DNA from: JAWCMQ01 sp039091255
Lineage (GTDB): Archaea; Aenigmatarchaeota; Aenigmatarchaeia; GW2011-AR5; JACRAC01
Direction of reading: 5' to 3'
DNA length: 64,000 nt
Assembly: GCA_039091255.1 (NCBI GenBank)
Contig: JAWCMQ010000001.1
Coordinates: 1 to 64,000 of the forward strand
The notes below the pieces were generated by a model. It was given only the letters and a program-made list of their open reading frames with translations, was not told where the DNA came from and did not search any database. The first letter of the stretch is position 1. Every line of letters begins with the position of its first letter. A program made the translations under genes and the position numbers. This document shows positions 25,737-34,230 of this stretch, piece by piece.

Positions 25737-26225
25737 ATGCCAAAAGCAACATCAGACGAAGAAAAAGATGCGATTCACGCCCAGCTGCACAAGAAGGAAA
25801 TCGAGAAGAAGGAATTCCAGAAGAAATACCTTCAGTTCCAGATTGCGCGGCAGTACCTTGCCGCCATGAGCGAAGAAAAGGCGCAACTCGAATCCAAGCT
25901 GGCGGAGCTTGAGATTACGCGCACCGCGATGCAGAAGCTGAAGGATGTCAAGGAAGGCGAGGAGATGTGGACCACTTTGGGCTCCGATGTCTTCATGATG
26001 TCAGGCATAAAGGATGTTTCTACTGCCATCGTAGGTGTCGGCGCAGGCGTCTACATCCGCAAGCCCATCGACAGAGCAATCGAAACGATAGCTGCGCGCC
26101 ACGCTGAGCTTGCAGAAATGAACAAGCAGCTCGCTGCGGAGATAGCCGCATTATCGCAGCAGCTGTCCAAGATGGAGCAGGAAATTCAGGCTTTGATGGC
26201 AAGCATGCAAGCCGAAGAAGAATAG
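25737..26225 (+). CDS. pfdA: Prefoldin subunit alpha
   Basis: Chaperone subunit; two alpha and four beta subunits form a jellyfish-shaped hexamer that passes unfolded proteins to the thermosome. About 162 residues: N-terminal coiled coil (about 10-65), beta hairpins GSDVFMMSGIKDVSTAIVGVGAGVYIRK, C-terminal coiled coil. Start ATG 25737 is 9 bases after AGGAG; ATG 25728 overlaps the site and is less likely. Confidence 0.93.
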   Translation: MPKATSDEEKDAIHAQLHKKEIEKKEFQKKYLQFQIARQYLAAMSEEKAQLESKLAELEITRTAMQKLKDVKEGEEMWTTLGSDVFMMSGIKDVSTAIVGVGAGVYIRKPIDRAIETIAARHAELAEMNKQLAAEIAALSQQLSKMEQEIQALMASMQAEEE

Positions 26226-26230
26226 CCGAA

Positions 26231-26599
26231 TCAGGCGGGACTATCACTTTCTGTAGAAACTAGAAGCATCCTCAAGTCATCCGAAACCGCGCGGCTTGTT
26301 TCGGACAGCTTCTTCCAATAGCCATTCCACGTATCCGCACCCCATAGCTCCAAGTGGTCTGCGAGAGCGCAAATCACAACGTTGCCGTCAGGTCGCTCTC
26401 CAAGGTATCTGCAGTCGTCATCGCTAATGACTATTGCTGCGCTGCGGTTGCCGCGGCGAAGCGCATATACCGCATCTGCGGGCCGCCTGCTAAGGTACAG
26501 TTCGATTATGCGGCATCTGCCAGCACTTGAGCGGCAGGCATAGAGCGTCTTGGTGCGCGAGGGCAGCTGATAGGTGATTCCACGCGGGATGGCTATCAT
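26231..26599 (-). CDS. Hypothetical protein, possible MraZ/AbrB-like fold
   Basis: 122 residues from ATG 26599 (frame open to 26650). Two beta-rich halves: MIAIPRGITYQL... and ...GNVVICALADHLELWGADTWNGYWKKL. The second resembles the MraZ/AbrB ending 'V..G...HLE.W....W..Y'. MraZ is a bacterial DNA-binding protein of the division cluster, so this is a weak inference. It is the only minus-strand gene in the translation cluster, sitting between pfdA and ftsY. Confidence 0.45.
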   Translation of the reverse strand: MIAIPRGITYQLPSRTKTLYACRSSAGRCRIIELYLSRRPADAVYALRRGNRSAAIVISDDDCRYLGERPDGNVVICALADHLELWGADTWNGYWKKLSETSRAVSDDLRMLLVSTESDSPA

Positions 26600-26756
26600 G
26601 TTGCTCCGTATCGCCGATTTCCCAAATCCGCAGAGCGAAAGCGGTCGCATAGGACCAGATGAGCGGCCGAAAACCTTAAGAACGGTGCAACGCGCTTCTA
26701 ATTTCAGGTTTTAATCCTCCCGACCATTAATTCATCTCAGAAGGCCGGTGGCAGCT

Positions 26757-27980
26757 ATGTTTGGAGCATTGAAGAAGGCGCTCAAGGGCGCAATATCGAA
26801 AGTCACGGGGAAGATCGAGAAGGAGCCGCCAAGCGAAGCCGCCGCGCAAGCGCGCGAGCGCGAAGCAAGGCGAGCTGAGCGCGGCAGAGCCGAAAAGGCC
26901 GAAGAGAAAGCGCCTGCTGCCGAGCGCCTCGAGGCCGAAATCGAGGAGCACGTCGAAGAGCTGAAAGCCGTTGAGGAAAAAGTCCACGAAGAGCATATTC
27001 CCGGCGACCACGCCCTTTTGAAAGAAGAAGAGCGCGCCCTCGAAGAAGTGAAAAAGGAAGTCGGGGAGATTAAAGAAATAAAGCCGACAGAAGAAAAGCC
27101 GAAAGCCAGGAAAGCGCCCGCTCGCGGGATACTGAAGAGAATCGTTGAAAAGACGCTCTCAGAATCCGACATCGAGGAAGTACTGAAAGAACTCGAGATG
27201 GCATTGCTCGAGAACGATGTCGCCGTCGAAGTCGCTGAACGCATCGGCGCCGACGTGAAGGCCGTGCTGATGGGCAAGGCGGTGAGGCGCGGCAAGACCG
27301 AAGAAATAATCCGCACGGCCTTGCGCGATGCCATCTTGGATGTGCTCGACCAGCCGCGGATAGACCTCGAAAAGCGCATACGCGAAAAGGATGGTCCGTT
27401 TCTCATCACGCTGATAGGCTTCAACGGAACAGGCAAGACGACCACTCTCGCAAAGCTTGCCCACCGCTTCAAGCAGTTCAACCCCGTGCTTGCCGCGGGC
27501 GATACGTTCCGCGCTGCCAGCATCGAGCAGCTCGAGGAGCATAGCCGGCGGCTTGGCGCCGAAGTGGTTAAGCACAAATATGGAGCCGACAGCGCGGCTG
27601 TCATATTTGACGCCATGAAGCACGCCCAAGCAATAGGCAGCAAATTGGTCCTCGCCGACACAGCCGGCCGCTCGCACGCTAACGTCAACCTCATGGACGA
27701 GCTAAAGAAAGTCATCAGGGTGAACAAGCCTGACCTCAAAATCCTCGTTCTGGATGCGCTTGCAGGCAACGACATATACGACCAAGCGCGCCTATTTGAC
27801 CAAGCCGTCGGCGTAGATGCGATAATACTCTCGAAAGCCGATGTCTACGACAAGGGCGGCGCCGCCCTGAGCGCAGCCTACACAATCAAAAAGCCGATTT
27901 TATTCTTGGGCACTGGCCAAGGATACAAAGACTTGCAGGCGTTCAGCCCGCATAAAATCGCGGAAAGCCTGCTAGAGTAG
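26757..27980 (+). CDS. ftsY: Signal recognition particle receptor FtsY
   Basis: SRP-GTPase that docks SRP-ribosome complexes at the membrane. An acidic/basic coiled N-terminal A domain (about 1-125), then NG domain: GFNGTGKTTTLAKLA P-loop, AAGDTFRAASIEQLE, DTAGRSHANVNLMDEL, LSKADVYDKGGAALS and the final FLGTGQGYKDLQAF. 407 residues from ATG 26757. Normally next to srp54 in archaea; here separated by three genes. Confidence 0.95.
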   Translation: MFGALKKALKGAISKVTGKIEKEPPSEAAAQAREREARRAERGRAEKAEEKAPAAERLEAEIEEHVEELKAVEEKVHEEHIPGDHALLKEEERALEEVKKEVGEIKEIKPTEEKPKARKAPARGILKRIVEKTLSESDIEEVLKELEMALLENDVAVEVAERIGADVKAVLMGKAVRRGKTEEIIRTALRDAILDVLDQPRIDLEKRIREKDGPFLITLIGFNGTGKTTTLAKLAHRFKQFNPVLAAGDTFRAASIEQLEEHSRRLGAEVVKHKYGADSAAVIFDAMKHAQAIGSKLVLADTAGRSHANVNLMDELKKVIRVNKPDLKILVLDALAGNDIYDQARLFDQAVGVDAIILSKADVYDKGGAALSAAYTIKKPILFLGTGQGYKDLQAFSPHKIAESLLE

Positions 27981-27989
27981 CCTATGCGG

Positions 27990-28538
27990 CTAATCAGGCA
28001 GCAGTTTCGTTCCGTATTTTTCTGCGCCGCGCCGCATCGCCTCGTCTAAAGCGACTCCCTTGTACCGATGCAGAAAATTTGCATAGCGGCAGGCGCCAAA
28101 AGCCCGCTCGATGCCTTGTGCCATCGACCGTGCGACGCAGCCGCCATGCGCATAGTCCGCCAATTCGAGAGCCTTAAGCTCGTCCAGCAGAGCCTTCGTA
28201 AAATCCGGCGAAGGCTTGCGCAACTCGAATCCCGTCTTTTCGACGAACCCTTCGACTAGCAGTAGCGACTTCGGCTTGTCAAGGCTGTACGCAGCTATCG
28301 ACGCCTTGCCGTCCGCCATCCTCACGGCAGTGATGTCGACCGGCGGATAAAGGTGGAATGCCGCCAGAAAATCCTTGCCGTGCTCTGGCTTGACAGGCGC
28401 AAACTCGAGCTGCCCGTCGGCATACAGGCCTTCTACATCATCAAGCGGCATCTGAAGCCTGCCGCATGCCCCAAGTGCGCACAGCTTGCCGTACTCCAGC
28501 GCAATGACGTGCCTTTCTATCGCTACCCTTATGGGCAT
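27990..28538 (-). CDS. Hypothetical protein
   Basis: 182 residues, soluble, alpha/beta, unrecognised. No metal or P-loop motif. Converges with ftsY nine bases from its stop. Confidence 0.55.
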   Translation of the reverse strand: MPIRVAIERHVIALEYGKLCALGACGRLQMPLDDVEGLYADGQLEFAPVKPEHGKDFLAAFHLYPPVDITAVRMADGKASIAAYSLDKPKSLLLVEGFVEKTGFELRKPSPDFTKALLDELKALELADYAHGGCVARSMAQGIERAFGACRYANFLHRYKGVALDEAMRRGAEKYGTKLLPD

Positions 28539-28589
28539 AGGAAAGATGTGCTGAAATAAGTTCTAAAAGCCTTTTTGCGTCCGGCGTGC

Positions 28590-29196
28590 CTAACGGCGCA
28601 GTAGACTGGCTATTTTGTCGCGGTATTCGGCTGCCTTTGCAAAATCATCGGCGCGTATGGCGATTATTTTCTCTATCACGTACCCCGAAAGCTCTATTTT
28701 TCGCGGATGGTTGCCTTTCAGCATGCGCACCAGCTCAAGCGCAGAGCCGTGAAGCGGCGTGCCATCGAAAAGCCCGACGATGCCGCTTGCGCATTCTTCG
28801 ACCAGCATGCGGNNNNNNNNNNNNNNNNNNNNNNNNNNNNNNNNNNNNNNNNNNNNNNNNNNNNNNNNNNNNNNNNNNNNNNNNNNNNNNNNNNNNNNNN
28901 NNNNNNNNNNNGAGCATGCGGCCGCCAAGGTCATAAAGGCGCTTTCGAAGGCCATCGCAGTCGTAGTTTGTGTGGATGTCTTTGACAATGTTTGTCCGGT
29001 CCGCCGGCTTCACGCGTAGCCTTTCATGCTGCTGAGTGAAGTAATGGGCGCCGTAAAGCCCGACTGTGGAGAGTATAGCCATGCCGCACGCGCCTGCAAG
29101 CAACCTGCCGGCATGCAGGATGTCAGCATCCTTCACCAAGATGTCGGCTTCTGATTCAAAATAAAGTGGGTGCCCCAGAATGCCCGGAAAGGGCAT
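28590..29196 (-). CDS. Hypothetical protein with C-terminal UVR-like helix (split by N-run)
   Basis: The reading frame before the gap (MPFPGILGHPLYF...) and after it (RMLVEECASGIVG...) lie in different frames, but an N-run at 28813-28911 of uncertain true length separates them, so one gene is likely. The C-terminus IRADDFAKAAEYRDKIASLL is a UVR-type helix hairpin (the UvrB-UvrC contact motif, also found in other proteins). The N-terminal part has one hydrophobic stretch. ATG 29196 is preceded by AAGGAG. Confidence 0.55.
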
Positions 29197-29279
29197 TTTC
29201 TCCTTGGCATGTGCCTTTATCTTTTCCCACTCCTCGGCGGAAACTTGCGGCCTTCCATATGCATGCCCTCAGAACCGCT

Positions 29280-29708
29280 TCAAGCCATCTCGACTTTCGC
29301 GCTGCGGAACATCTTCTTTAGAAGGTCAATGATGGCGGGTACGAGCTGGAGCTCGGTCAGAATCTCCAGCTTGCCTGTGTGGAAGAATATCAGCTCGACC
29401 GGCTCGATTCTCACTGCAATGTCGAACCCTTTCGCCATTTCGATGGCATCGTGCGCCGTTTTGACAGGAACCGTGGCGCTGCCCTCGAAGATTGTCGACT
29501 TTATCTTTTTTTCGAGCTCTGCTGCCGGCACCGCATCGAGCAGGCTTCTTTTGATGTCCGGCGCCTCGAAACGCAGCGTGGCGGTTTTTGCCTTGGCTTT
29601 CTTGGCGAGCATATCAAAAATCTCGAGGTACTTTTGCCACGCATGCTGGTATTCATCTTCGAGCGTTATCTTTCCTCCATCCACAGAAATAGTCATCTTG
29701 CTGGGCAT
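29280..29708 (-). CDS. Hypothetical protein
   Basis: 142 residues, alpha/beta, unrecognised. The start at 29708 (MPSKMTISVDGG) is set by a perfect GGAGGT nine bases before it; ATG 29714 also lies in frame. Divergent from the srp54 transcript. Confidence 0.6.
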   Translation of the reverse strand: MPSKMTISVDGGKITLEDEYQHAWQKYLEIFDMLAKKAKAKTATLRFEAPDIKRSLLDAVPAAELEKKIKSTIFEGSATVPVKTAHDAIEMAKGFDIAVRIEPVELIFFHTGKLEILTELQLVPAIIDLLKKMFRSAKVEMA

Positions 29709-29752
29709 ATTCATCGGACCTCCGATAGATAACCACAATCTACGCTAACATG

Positions 29753-29762
29753 GCTTTTAAAG
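29753..29762 (+). promoter_or_regulatory. TATA promoter upstream of srp54
   Basis: GCTTTTAAAG is placed to start transcription near 29777-29785, about 140 bases before the srp54 ATG. The leader contains a short upstream reading frame. Confidence 0.45.
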
Positions 29763-29776
29763 CCTAAATCTAAAAC

Positions 29777-30097
29777 ATGTTTACCAGCAAAGAAATTGCC
29801 TGCCTTTCCGAAGAAGCGGTGAGCATCGAGGAGCTTGCCGGTGCCGCAACGGCAAAAGCCGACTTGCCAACCATTGGCTTTCTCTCCGGACAGGCCATTC
29901 GAAGCGCATGGAGTTGCTTGCATGCTCGAAGGGCTTTCAGCAAAGTTGCGCGCTGCCATAGACCGCCTCTCAAAGGGAACCGACAAAGCAACCATCGATG
30001 CCCTCTTGAACGACATTCAGCGCGCACTCATAGCCGGCGATGTAGATGTCAGGCTGGCGCGCGAGCTTACCGCCGCCATCAGAAAACGCGCTTTTGA
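29777..30097 (+). CDS. Possible upstream reading frame in srp54 leader
   Basis: An ATG about 20 bases after the TATA box opens a frame whose first 48 codons look protein-like (KEIACLSEEAVSIEELAG) and then run out of frame through the start of srp54. It may be a leader peptide, an old N-terminal fusion or chance. Low confidence. Confidence 0.2.
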   Translation: MFTSKEIACLSEEAVSIEELAGAATAKADLPTIGFLSGQAIRSAWSCLHARRAFSKVARCHRPPLKGNRQSNHRCPLERHSARTHSRRCRCQAGARAYRRHQKTRF

Positions 30098-31235
30098 CAA
30101 AATCCCTGAAGGCATCACGCGCCGAGAGTGGGTTATAAGCGCTGTATATGATGAGCTGGCTCGCTTTCTGGGAGGCTCCGGCCTGGCCGTTTCGCTTAAG
30201 CCCAAGAAAGTCCTGCTGTGCGGACTCTTCGGCTCTGGAAAGACGAGCACAGCCGCAAAGCTCGCCCGTTTCTATCAGAAGAAAGGGCTTCGGCCTGGTT
30301 TGGTGTGTTGCGACACTGCACGACCGGCGGCGTACGAGCAGCTGCAGCAGCTCGCTGCTCGAATCGATGTTCCGTTCTACGGCGATAAGGATGAGAAAAA
30401 TTCAGCGCTGATTCTGAAAAACGCCCTCAAGCAGCTGAAATGCGATGTTCTCATCGTCGACTCTTCAGGCCGTGATGCGCTAGACCCTGTGCTCATCAAA
30501 GAGATGCAGGAACTTAATTTGATTCTGCAGCCGGATGAAAAGATACTTGTGCTTCCCGCAGACATAGGCCAAGCCGCCCGTGCCCAAGCGGAAGCGTTCC
30601 ATAAGGCACTGGGCATTACGGACGTCATCATAACGAAGCTTGACGCAACTGCAAAAGGCGGCGGCGCGCTGGCCGCATGCTACGCAACGGGCGCCAAGGT
30701 ACGGTTCGTCGCCGTCGGCGAGACCGTAGAAGATTTGGAGCCGTACGACTCGAAGCGCTTTGTAGCTCGCCTGCTGGGCATGCCCGACCTGCCTGCGCTG
30801 CTTGAGAAGGCGCAAGCAGTCGCGAAGCCCGAGCTTGCAGAGAAGATAATCAAGGCTGAGTTTGACCTAAATGACTTCATTGCGCAAATGGAAGCGCTGC
30901 AGCAGATGGGGCCGCTTGCTCAGATGCTAGACATGCTGGGCCTTGGCGGGAAAATACCGAAGGACGTCCTTGAAGTCCAGCAGTCAAAGATGAGGAGATG
31001 GAAGTTTATGATGCAGTCGATGACAAAGGCCGAGCGCGCCAATCCTAGCATCATCGATGCGCCTCGCATTGCGCGCATAGCGAAAGGCTCGGGCTGTTCC
31101 GAAGCCGAGGTCCGCGAACTACTCGCAAACTACGCCAAAGTCAAGAAGATGGTAAAGCACCTCGGCCTTGCAAAAGGTCTCCGCCGTTTCAAGCGCGGCG
31201 ATCTATCTCGCATGTTTGGAGGGCTCAAGCTATGA
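29922..31235 (+). CDS. srp54: Signal recognition particle protein SRP54
   Basis: GTPase that binds signal peptides and 7S RNA and docks with FtsY. About 437 residues: N domain, G domain with GLFGSGKTSTAAKLA, CCDTARPAAYEQL, VDSSGRDALD (D-S-S-G in place of the usual D-T-A-G), TKLDATAKGGGALA, and a Met-rich M domain (MEALQQMGPLAQMLDMLG, MMQSMTKAE). Start ATG 29922 matches the family. Stop overlaps an ATGA. Confidence 0.95.
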   Translation: MLEGLSAKLRAAIDRLSKGTDKATIDALLNDIQRALIAGDVDVRLARELTAAIRKRAFDKIPEGITRREWVISAVYDELARFLGGSGLAVSLKPKKVLLCGLFGSGKTSTAAKLARFYQKKGLRPGLVCCDTARPAAYEQLQQLAARIDVPFYGDKDEKNSALILKNALKQLKCDVLIVDSSGRDALDPVLIKEMQELNLILQPDEKILVLPADIGQAARAQAEAFHKALGITDVIITKLDATAKGGGALAACYATGAKVRFVAVGETVEDLEPYDSKRFVARLLGMPDLPALLEKAQAVAKPELAEKIIKAEFDLNDFIAQMEALQQMGPLAQMLDMLGLGGKIPKDVLEVQQSKMRRWKFMMQSMTKAERANPSIIDAPRIARIAKGSGCSEAEVRELLANYAKVKKMVKHLGLAKGLRRFKRGDLSRMFGGLKL

Positions 31236-31309
31236 AAGTGAGCCACAGAGCCTTGGCGGCATGCGGCTTGGCATCAGGAGTGTTTGGAATGGCCACGCTT
31301 CTTGCTTAA
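31232..31309 (+). CDS. Possible 25-residue hydrophobic peptide
   Basis: ATGA overlap with the srp54 stop opens a 25-codon frame (MKVSHRALAACGLASGVFG...) that looks like a short signal or membrane peptide. Length alone makes it uncertain. Confidence 0.2.
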   Translation: MKVSHRALAACGLASGVFGMATLLA

Positions 31310-31346
31310 GGAATAAGCTCATAAGCATTTCTCGACAAGCCCAATT

Positions 31347-31952
31347 ATGTACGCGGTAAAAGTCCTGAAGCCTGGGTATTCGAAATGGCTGGGGCCCAAC
31401 AGGCAGCAAGCGGATGGCACCGTTTCGCTCGTAAAAGGCGACAGAAACATCATAGTTGACACAGGCAGCCCGTGGGATCGCGATTTTATTGTCGAGGCTC
31501 TCAGAAACGAAGGCCTGTCACCGGAGGACATAAACTACGTCGTCTGCACGCACGGCCACTCGGACCACATCGGCAACCTTAACCTATTCAGGAACGCCAT
31601 ACACATTGTATCCTACGACATCGCGGAAAAGGATGTTTACACATTCCACCCCTTCGCCAGCGGCATACCGTTCAAGATAGACCTCGAGGTCCAGGTCATA
31701 CCTACGCCCGGCCATGGCAGCGAGGACATATCAGTGATAGTCCGCACGAAAGACGGCATCGTTGCCATTGTGGGCGACCTCTTCGAATCCATCGACGACC
31801 TCGGAAATGATGAGATATGGAAAGCGTTCAGCAAGTTTCCAGAAAAGCAGCGGCAGTCGCGCGAATTCATTCTGAAAGTTGCCGATTTTATAGTGCCCGG
31901 CCACGGGCATATGTTCAGAAATCTGAGAGCTTCCGAGAGTTCTCGAGCATAG
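31347..31952 (+). CDS. Metallo-beta-lactamase fold hydrolase
   Basis: 201 residues with the zinc motif THGHSDH (His about 69, 71, Asp 73, His 74), PTPGHGSED (His about 134), a GDLFE metal ligand region and the last VPGHGHMF. The layout resembles MBLAC1-like and glyoxalase II-like hydrolases; substrate unknown. Cytoplasmic. Confidence 0.85.
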   Translation: MYAVKVLKPGYSKWLGPNRQQADGTVSLVKGDRNIIVDTGSPWDRDFIVEALRNEGLSPEDINYVVCTHGHSDHIGNLNLFRNAIHIVSYDIAEKDVYTFHPFASGIPFKIDLEVQVIPTPGHGSEDISVIVRTKDGIVAIVGDLFESIDDLGNDEIWKAFSKFPEKQRQSREFILKVADFIVPGHGHMFRNLRASESSRA

Positions 31953-31995
31953 GATTAGCGCAAACGTTAAATCCCGTCCGCGCCCATTATAGCTC

Positions 31996-32667
31996 ATGCA
32001 ATCCGGCGCGAAGCTTGCAGAGAAAAAGAAAGAGCTCATCTCGTTTCTCGTGGAATCGGGTTTCCTGCATACGCCCGCTGTCATTCGCGCCTTTGAAGCG
32101 GTTCCTCGCGAGAAATTTGTTCCATCAGACCTTCGGTCGCACGCTTATGACAATGAGCCTCTGCCTATCGGCCATGGCCAAACGATTTCCCAGCCGCTGA
32201 CGGTCGCGGTGATGACCGAGCATCTTCACCTGAGGCCAGGGATGCGCGTGCTTGAGGTGGGAACAGGAAGCGGTTACCAGGCTGCAATACTCGCGAAAAT
32301 AGTCGGCAAGAGCGGAAAAGTGATAACTACAGAGCGCATCCCTGAGCTGGCAAAGCAGGCGCGGGAAAACCTTTCCTCAGCGAATATCGGCAACGTCGCT
32401 GTAGTGGAGTGCGATGGCACAAACGGCTACGCCGAAGCCGCTCCATACGACCGGATAATCGTGACCGCTGCCGCGCCCTTCGTGCCTGAGCCGCTGGTCG
32501 CACAGCTCAAGCCTGGCGGAAAGATGGTGATACCTGTTGAGGATGAGCTGTGGGAAGTGCGCAAGGACAAGTCTGGAAAGGTGAGCCGCGAAGTTCTCGG
32601 CCTCTACGCTTTCGTGCCGCTCGTAGGCGAGCACGGCTATCCGCCCGAGCGGATAATTGGCGGATGA
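31996..32667 (+). CDS. pcm: Protein-L-isoaspartate O-methyltransferase
   Basis: Repairs isoaspartyl residues in aged proteins using S-adenosylmethionine. 223 residues: VPREKFVP and the GQTISQP substrate region, SAM motif VLEVGTGSGYQAAILA, and post-motif ECDGTNGY. Conserved length. Followed 113 bases later by tatD. Confidence 0.95.
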   Translation: MQSGAKLAEKKKELISFLVESGFLHTPAVIRAFEAVPREKFVPSDLRSHAYDNEPLPIGHGQTISQPLTVAVMTEHLHLRPGMRVLEVGTGSGYQAAILAKIVGKSGKVITTERIPELAKQARENLSSANIGNVAVVECDGTNGYAEAAPYDRIIVTAAAPFVPEPLVAQLKPGGKMVIPVEDELWEVRKDKSGKVSREVLGLYAFVPLVGEHGYPPERIIGG

Positions 32668-32745
32668 GCGCTTATTTTTTATACCACTCGCGTCCAAGTA
32701 GTAGCAGGAAAGGTCGCGTGATTGCCCGAAGTTCTTTTGGGAATA

Positions 32746-32778
32746 CAAAGACCTTTTCTTGTGAAGAAAAGGGGTTTG
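32746..32778 (+). repeat. Hairpin element copy 1 (tatD leader)
   Basis: A 33-nt palindrome CAAA-n2-CCTTTTCTT-gtg-AAGAAAAGG-n2-TTTG inside a longer conserved block (32732-32783) that recurs at 51436-51488. It lies in the probable 5' leader of tatD and ends three bases before its ATG, so it covers the ribosome entry site. A TATA-like TTTTTTATACC at about 32672-32682 would place it in the transcript. Confidence 0.7.
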
Positions 32779-32780
32779 TT

Positions 32781-33545
32781 ATGATTGACTGCCACTGCCA
32801 CCTGGAGTACATGGAAAAGCCAGAAGAGGTCGTAGCCGAGGCGCGCAAGCGCGGCATGTCGGCCATCATAACATCCTCCCCCGACCCCAAAAACTTTGCC
32901 AGCATGATAGCACTGCAGCACGCCAATGAGCATTTCGTTTACGTTACGGCAGGCTTCCATCCTCATCACATAAGCGACTATTCGCCGACCGAGCGCCGCG
33001 CGTACATGGACTTCATACGCGCCAACCGGTACGACATCGTTGGCATCGGCGAAGTCGGGCTCGACTACAAGGATGCAACTGACACGCTGCTCCAGCAGGA
33101 GGTCTTCGCCGAGTTCGTCGACCTTGCGCTCGAGCTCGATATGCCGGTAATCATCCATTGCCGCGACGCATTTCCCGACGTGCTGAAAATCCTCGCAGAA
33201 AAGAAAGTCAAGCATGCGGTGTTCCATTGCTTCTCGGGCAGCGAGGGGACGCTGAAGTTCATCCTTAAGCAGCCTGAGTGGTTCGTCTCGTTCGCGACTA
33301 ACATCTGCTACACGGAGAAGCACAAGAGGTTGGCGAAACTCGTCCCGCTGAATCGCATGCTGCTCGAAACCGATGCGCCCTGGCTCGATCCTGACGTTCC
33401 GGCAGGCGCCGAGCGCGGCCTCACGAACCGCCCCTGGAAGATAGCGCGCTCGGCAGAAGTTATAGCAGCGCTTAAAGGCTTCAAGCCTGAAGAAGTCCTC
33501 GCCACAACGGCGACGAACGCAAGGCATATTTTCAAGTTCGTGTAG
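32781..33545 (+). CDS. tatD: TatD-family metal-dependent hydrolase
   Basis: About 254 residues, TIM-barrel nuclease/hydrolase family. Metal motif DCHCHLEY (His 5 and 7), GEVGLDYKD (Glu), IIHCRDAF, FHCFSG and LETDAPWL (Asp) are all present. Family members act as 3'-5' exonucleases or deacylases. Start ATG 32781 opens the motif directly, in the conserved TTTGTTATG end of the hairpin element. Confidence 0.93.
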   Translation: MIDCHCHLEYMEKPEEVVAEARKRGMSAIITSSPDPKNFASMIALQHANEHFVYVTAGFHPHHISDYSPTERRAYMDFIRANRYDIVGIGEVGLDYKDATDTLLQQEVFAEFVDLALELDMPVIIHCRDAFPDVLKILAEKKVKHAVFHCFSGSEGTLKFILKQPEWFVSFATNICYTEKHKRLAKLVPLNRMLLETDAPWLDPDVPAGAERGLTNRPWKIARSAEVIAALKGFKPEEVLATTATNARHIFKFV

Positions 33546-33587
33546 GCGCAATCGCCTGCGCATCACATCGTCCCAACTGCATAGCAA

Positions 33588-33764
33588 TCAAATCTGACGG
33601 AATCGCCAGATGCACCCCCTTTGGCGTATTCCATGCGCGTAGCCCATTTGAATCAGTTCGCCTCCAGTCTCTTCGAAGAAGCGGTACCCGAGCTTTCCGA
33701 GCATCCTTCCAACCGTCGTCTTGCCGCTAGTGTGAACGCCATTTATGCAGACGATGCTGGTCAT
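33588..33764 (-). pseudogene. Truncated P-loop kinase-like ATPase
   Basis: Only 58 residues, starting MTSIVCINGVHTSGKTTVG with a clear Walker A, but stopping before any Walker B or lid region. The full family (dNMP kinase-like AAA proteins) is about 170-200 residues. It begins 7 bases after the CYTH stop on the same strand, so both were an operon. Read as a deletion remnant. Confidence 0.6.
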
Positions 33765-33771
33765 CTTGTGC

Positions 33772-34152
33772 TCAACGCCTTTCGAGTTCAAGCATCATAT
33801 GCCTGTATGGCAGGCTGACAAAATCTTTCTCAGAAATGCCTAGTTTGGCGATGAGCGCAAGCAAACTGCGCTTTTTGACCTCGACCTCGGATTTCGTTTT
33901 GGCAAACGAGCATCCTTTTCCAGAGGCTTCATCCAAGGATGGCGGCTCGTATGTCAGGATTGCTCCACTTTTTCCATCAGAGAACTTCCTTATGCGCAAG
34001 CATTCGACAGTTTTCCAGAAGTCTCTGTGAGATGGCGAAAAGTATATGTCGTCTTCGCGCCAACGGCCTTTGCTTTCGGCACCGAGGCGCTTCAGCTTCT
34101 CTTCGAAGGCAGAAACGTCCGAGATTCGGAATTTGAATTCGACTTCTATCAT
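33772..34152 (-). CDS. CYTH-domain protein, short
   Basis: 126 residues. N-terminal EVEFKFRI (the ExExK-type motif of the CYTH/triphosphate tunnel fold), EDDIYF, CLRIRKF and SEVEVKKR are visible. CYTH proteins (class IV adenylate cyclase or triphosphatase) are usually 160-190 residues, so the last strands seem missing. TTTAAA at 34175-34185 serves as promoter. It pairs with the truncated P-loop gene. Confidence 0.65.
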   Translation of the reverse strand: MIEVEFKFRISDVSAFEEKLKRLGAESKGRWREDDIYFSPSHRDFWKTVECLRIRKFSDGKSGAILTYEPPSLDEASGKGCSFAKTKSEVEVKKRSLLALIAKLGISEKDFVSLPYRHMMLELERR

Positions 34153-34230
34153 GCATGTCACACTCCGCTGGAGGGCTTTAAATTTTTGCGCTTATCAACA
34201 CCACAAAGGAGTCACAACTTAGGCGGGAGC

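Noticed and set aside
26732..27775. 347-codon frame opposite ftsY
   Set aside because: Low-complexity Ser/Phe antisense product of a biased codon pattern.
29777..30097. Treating the upstream frame as an SRP54 N-terminal extension
   Set aside because: It is in another frame, and ATG 29922 matches the family start exactly.
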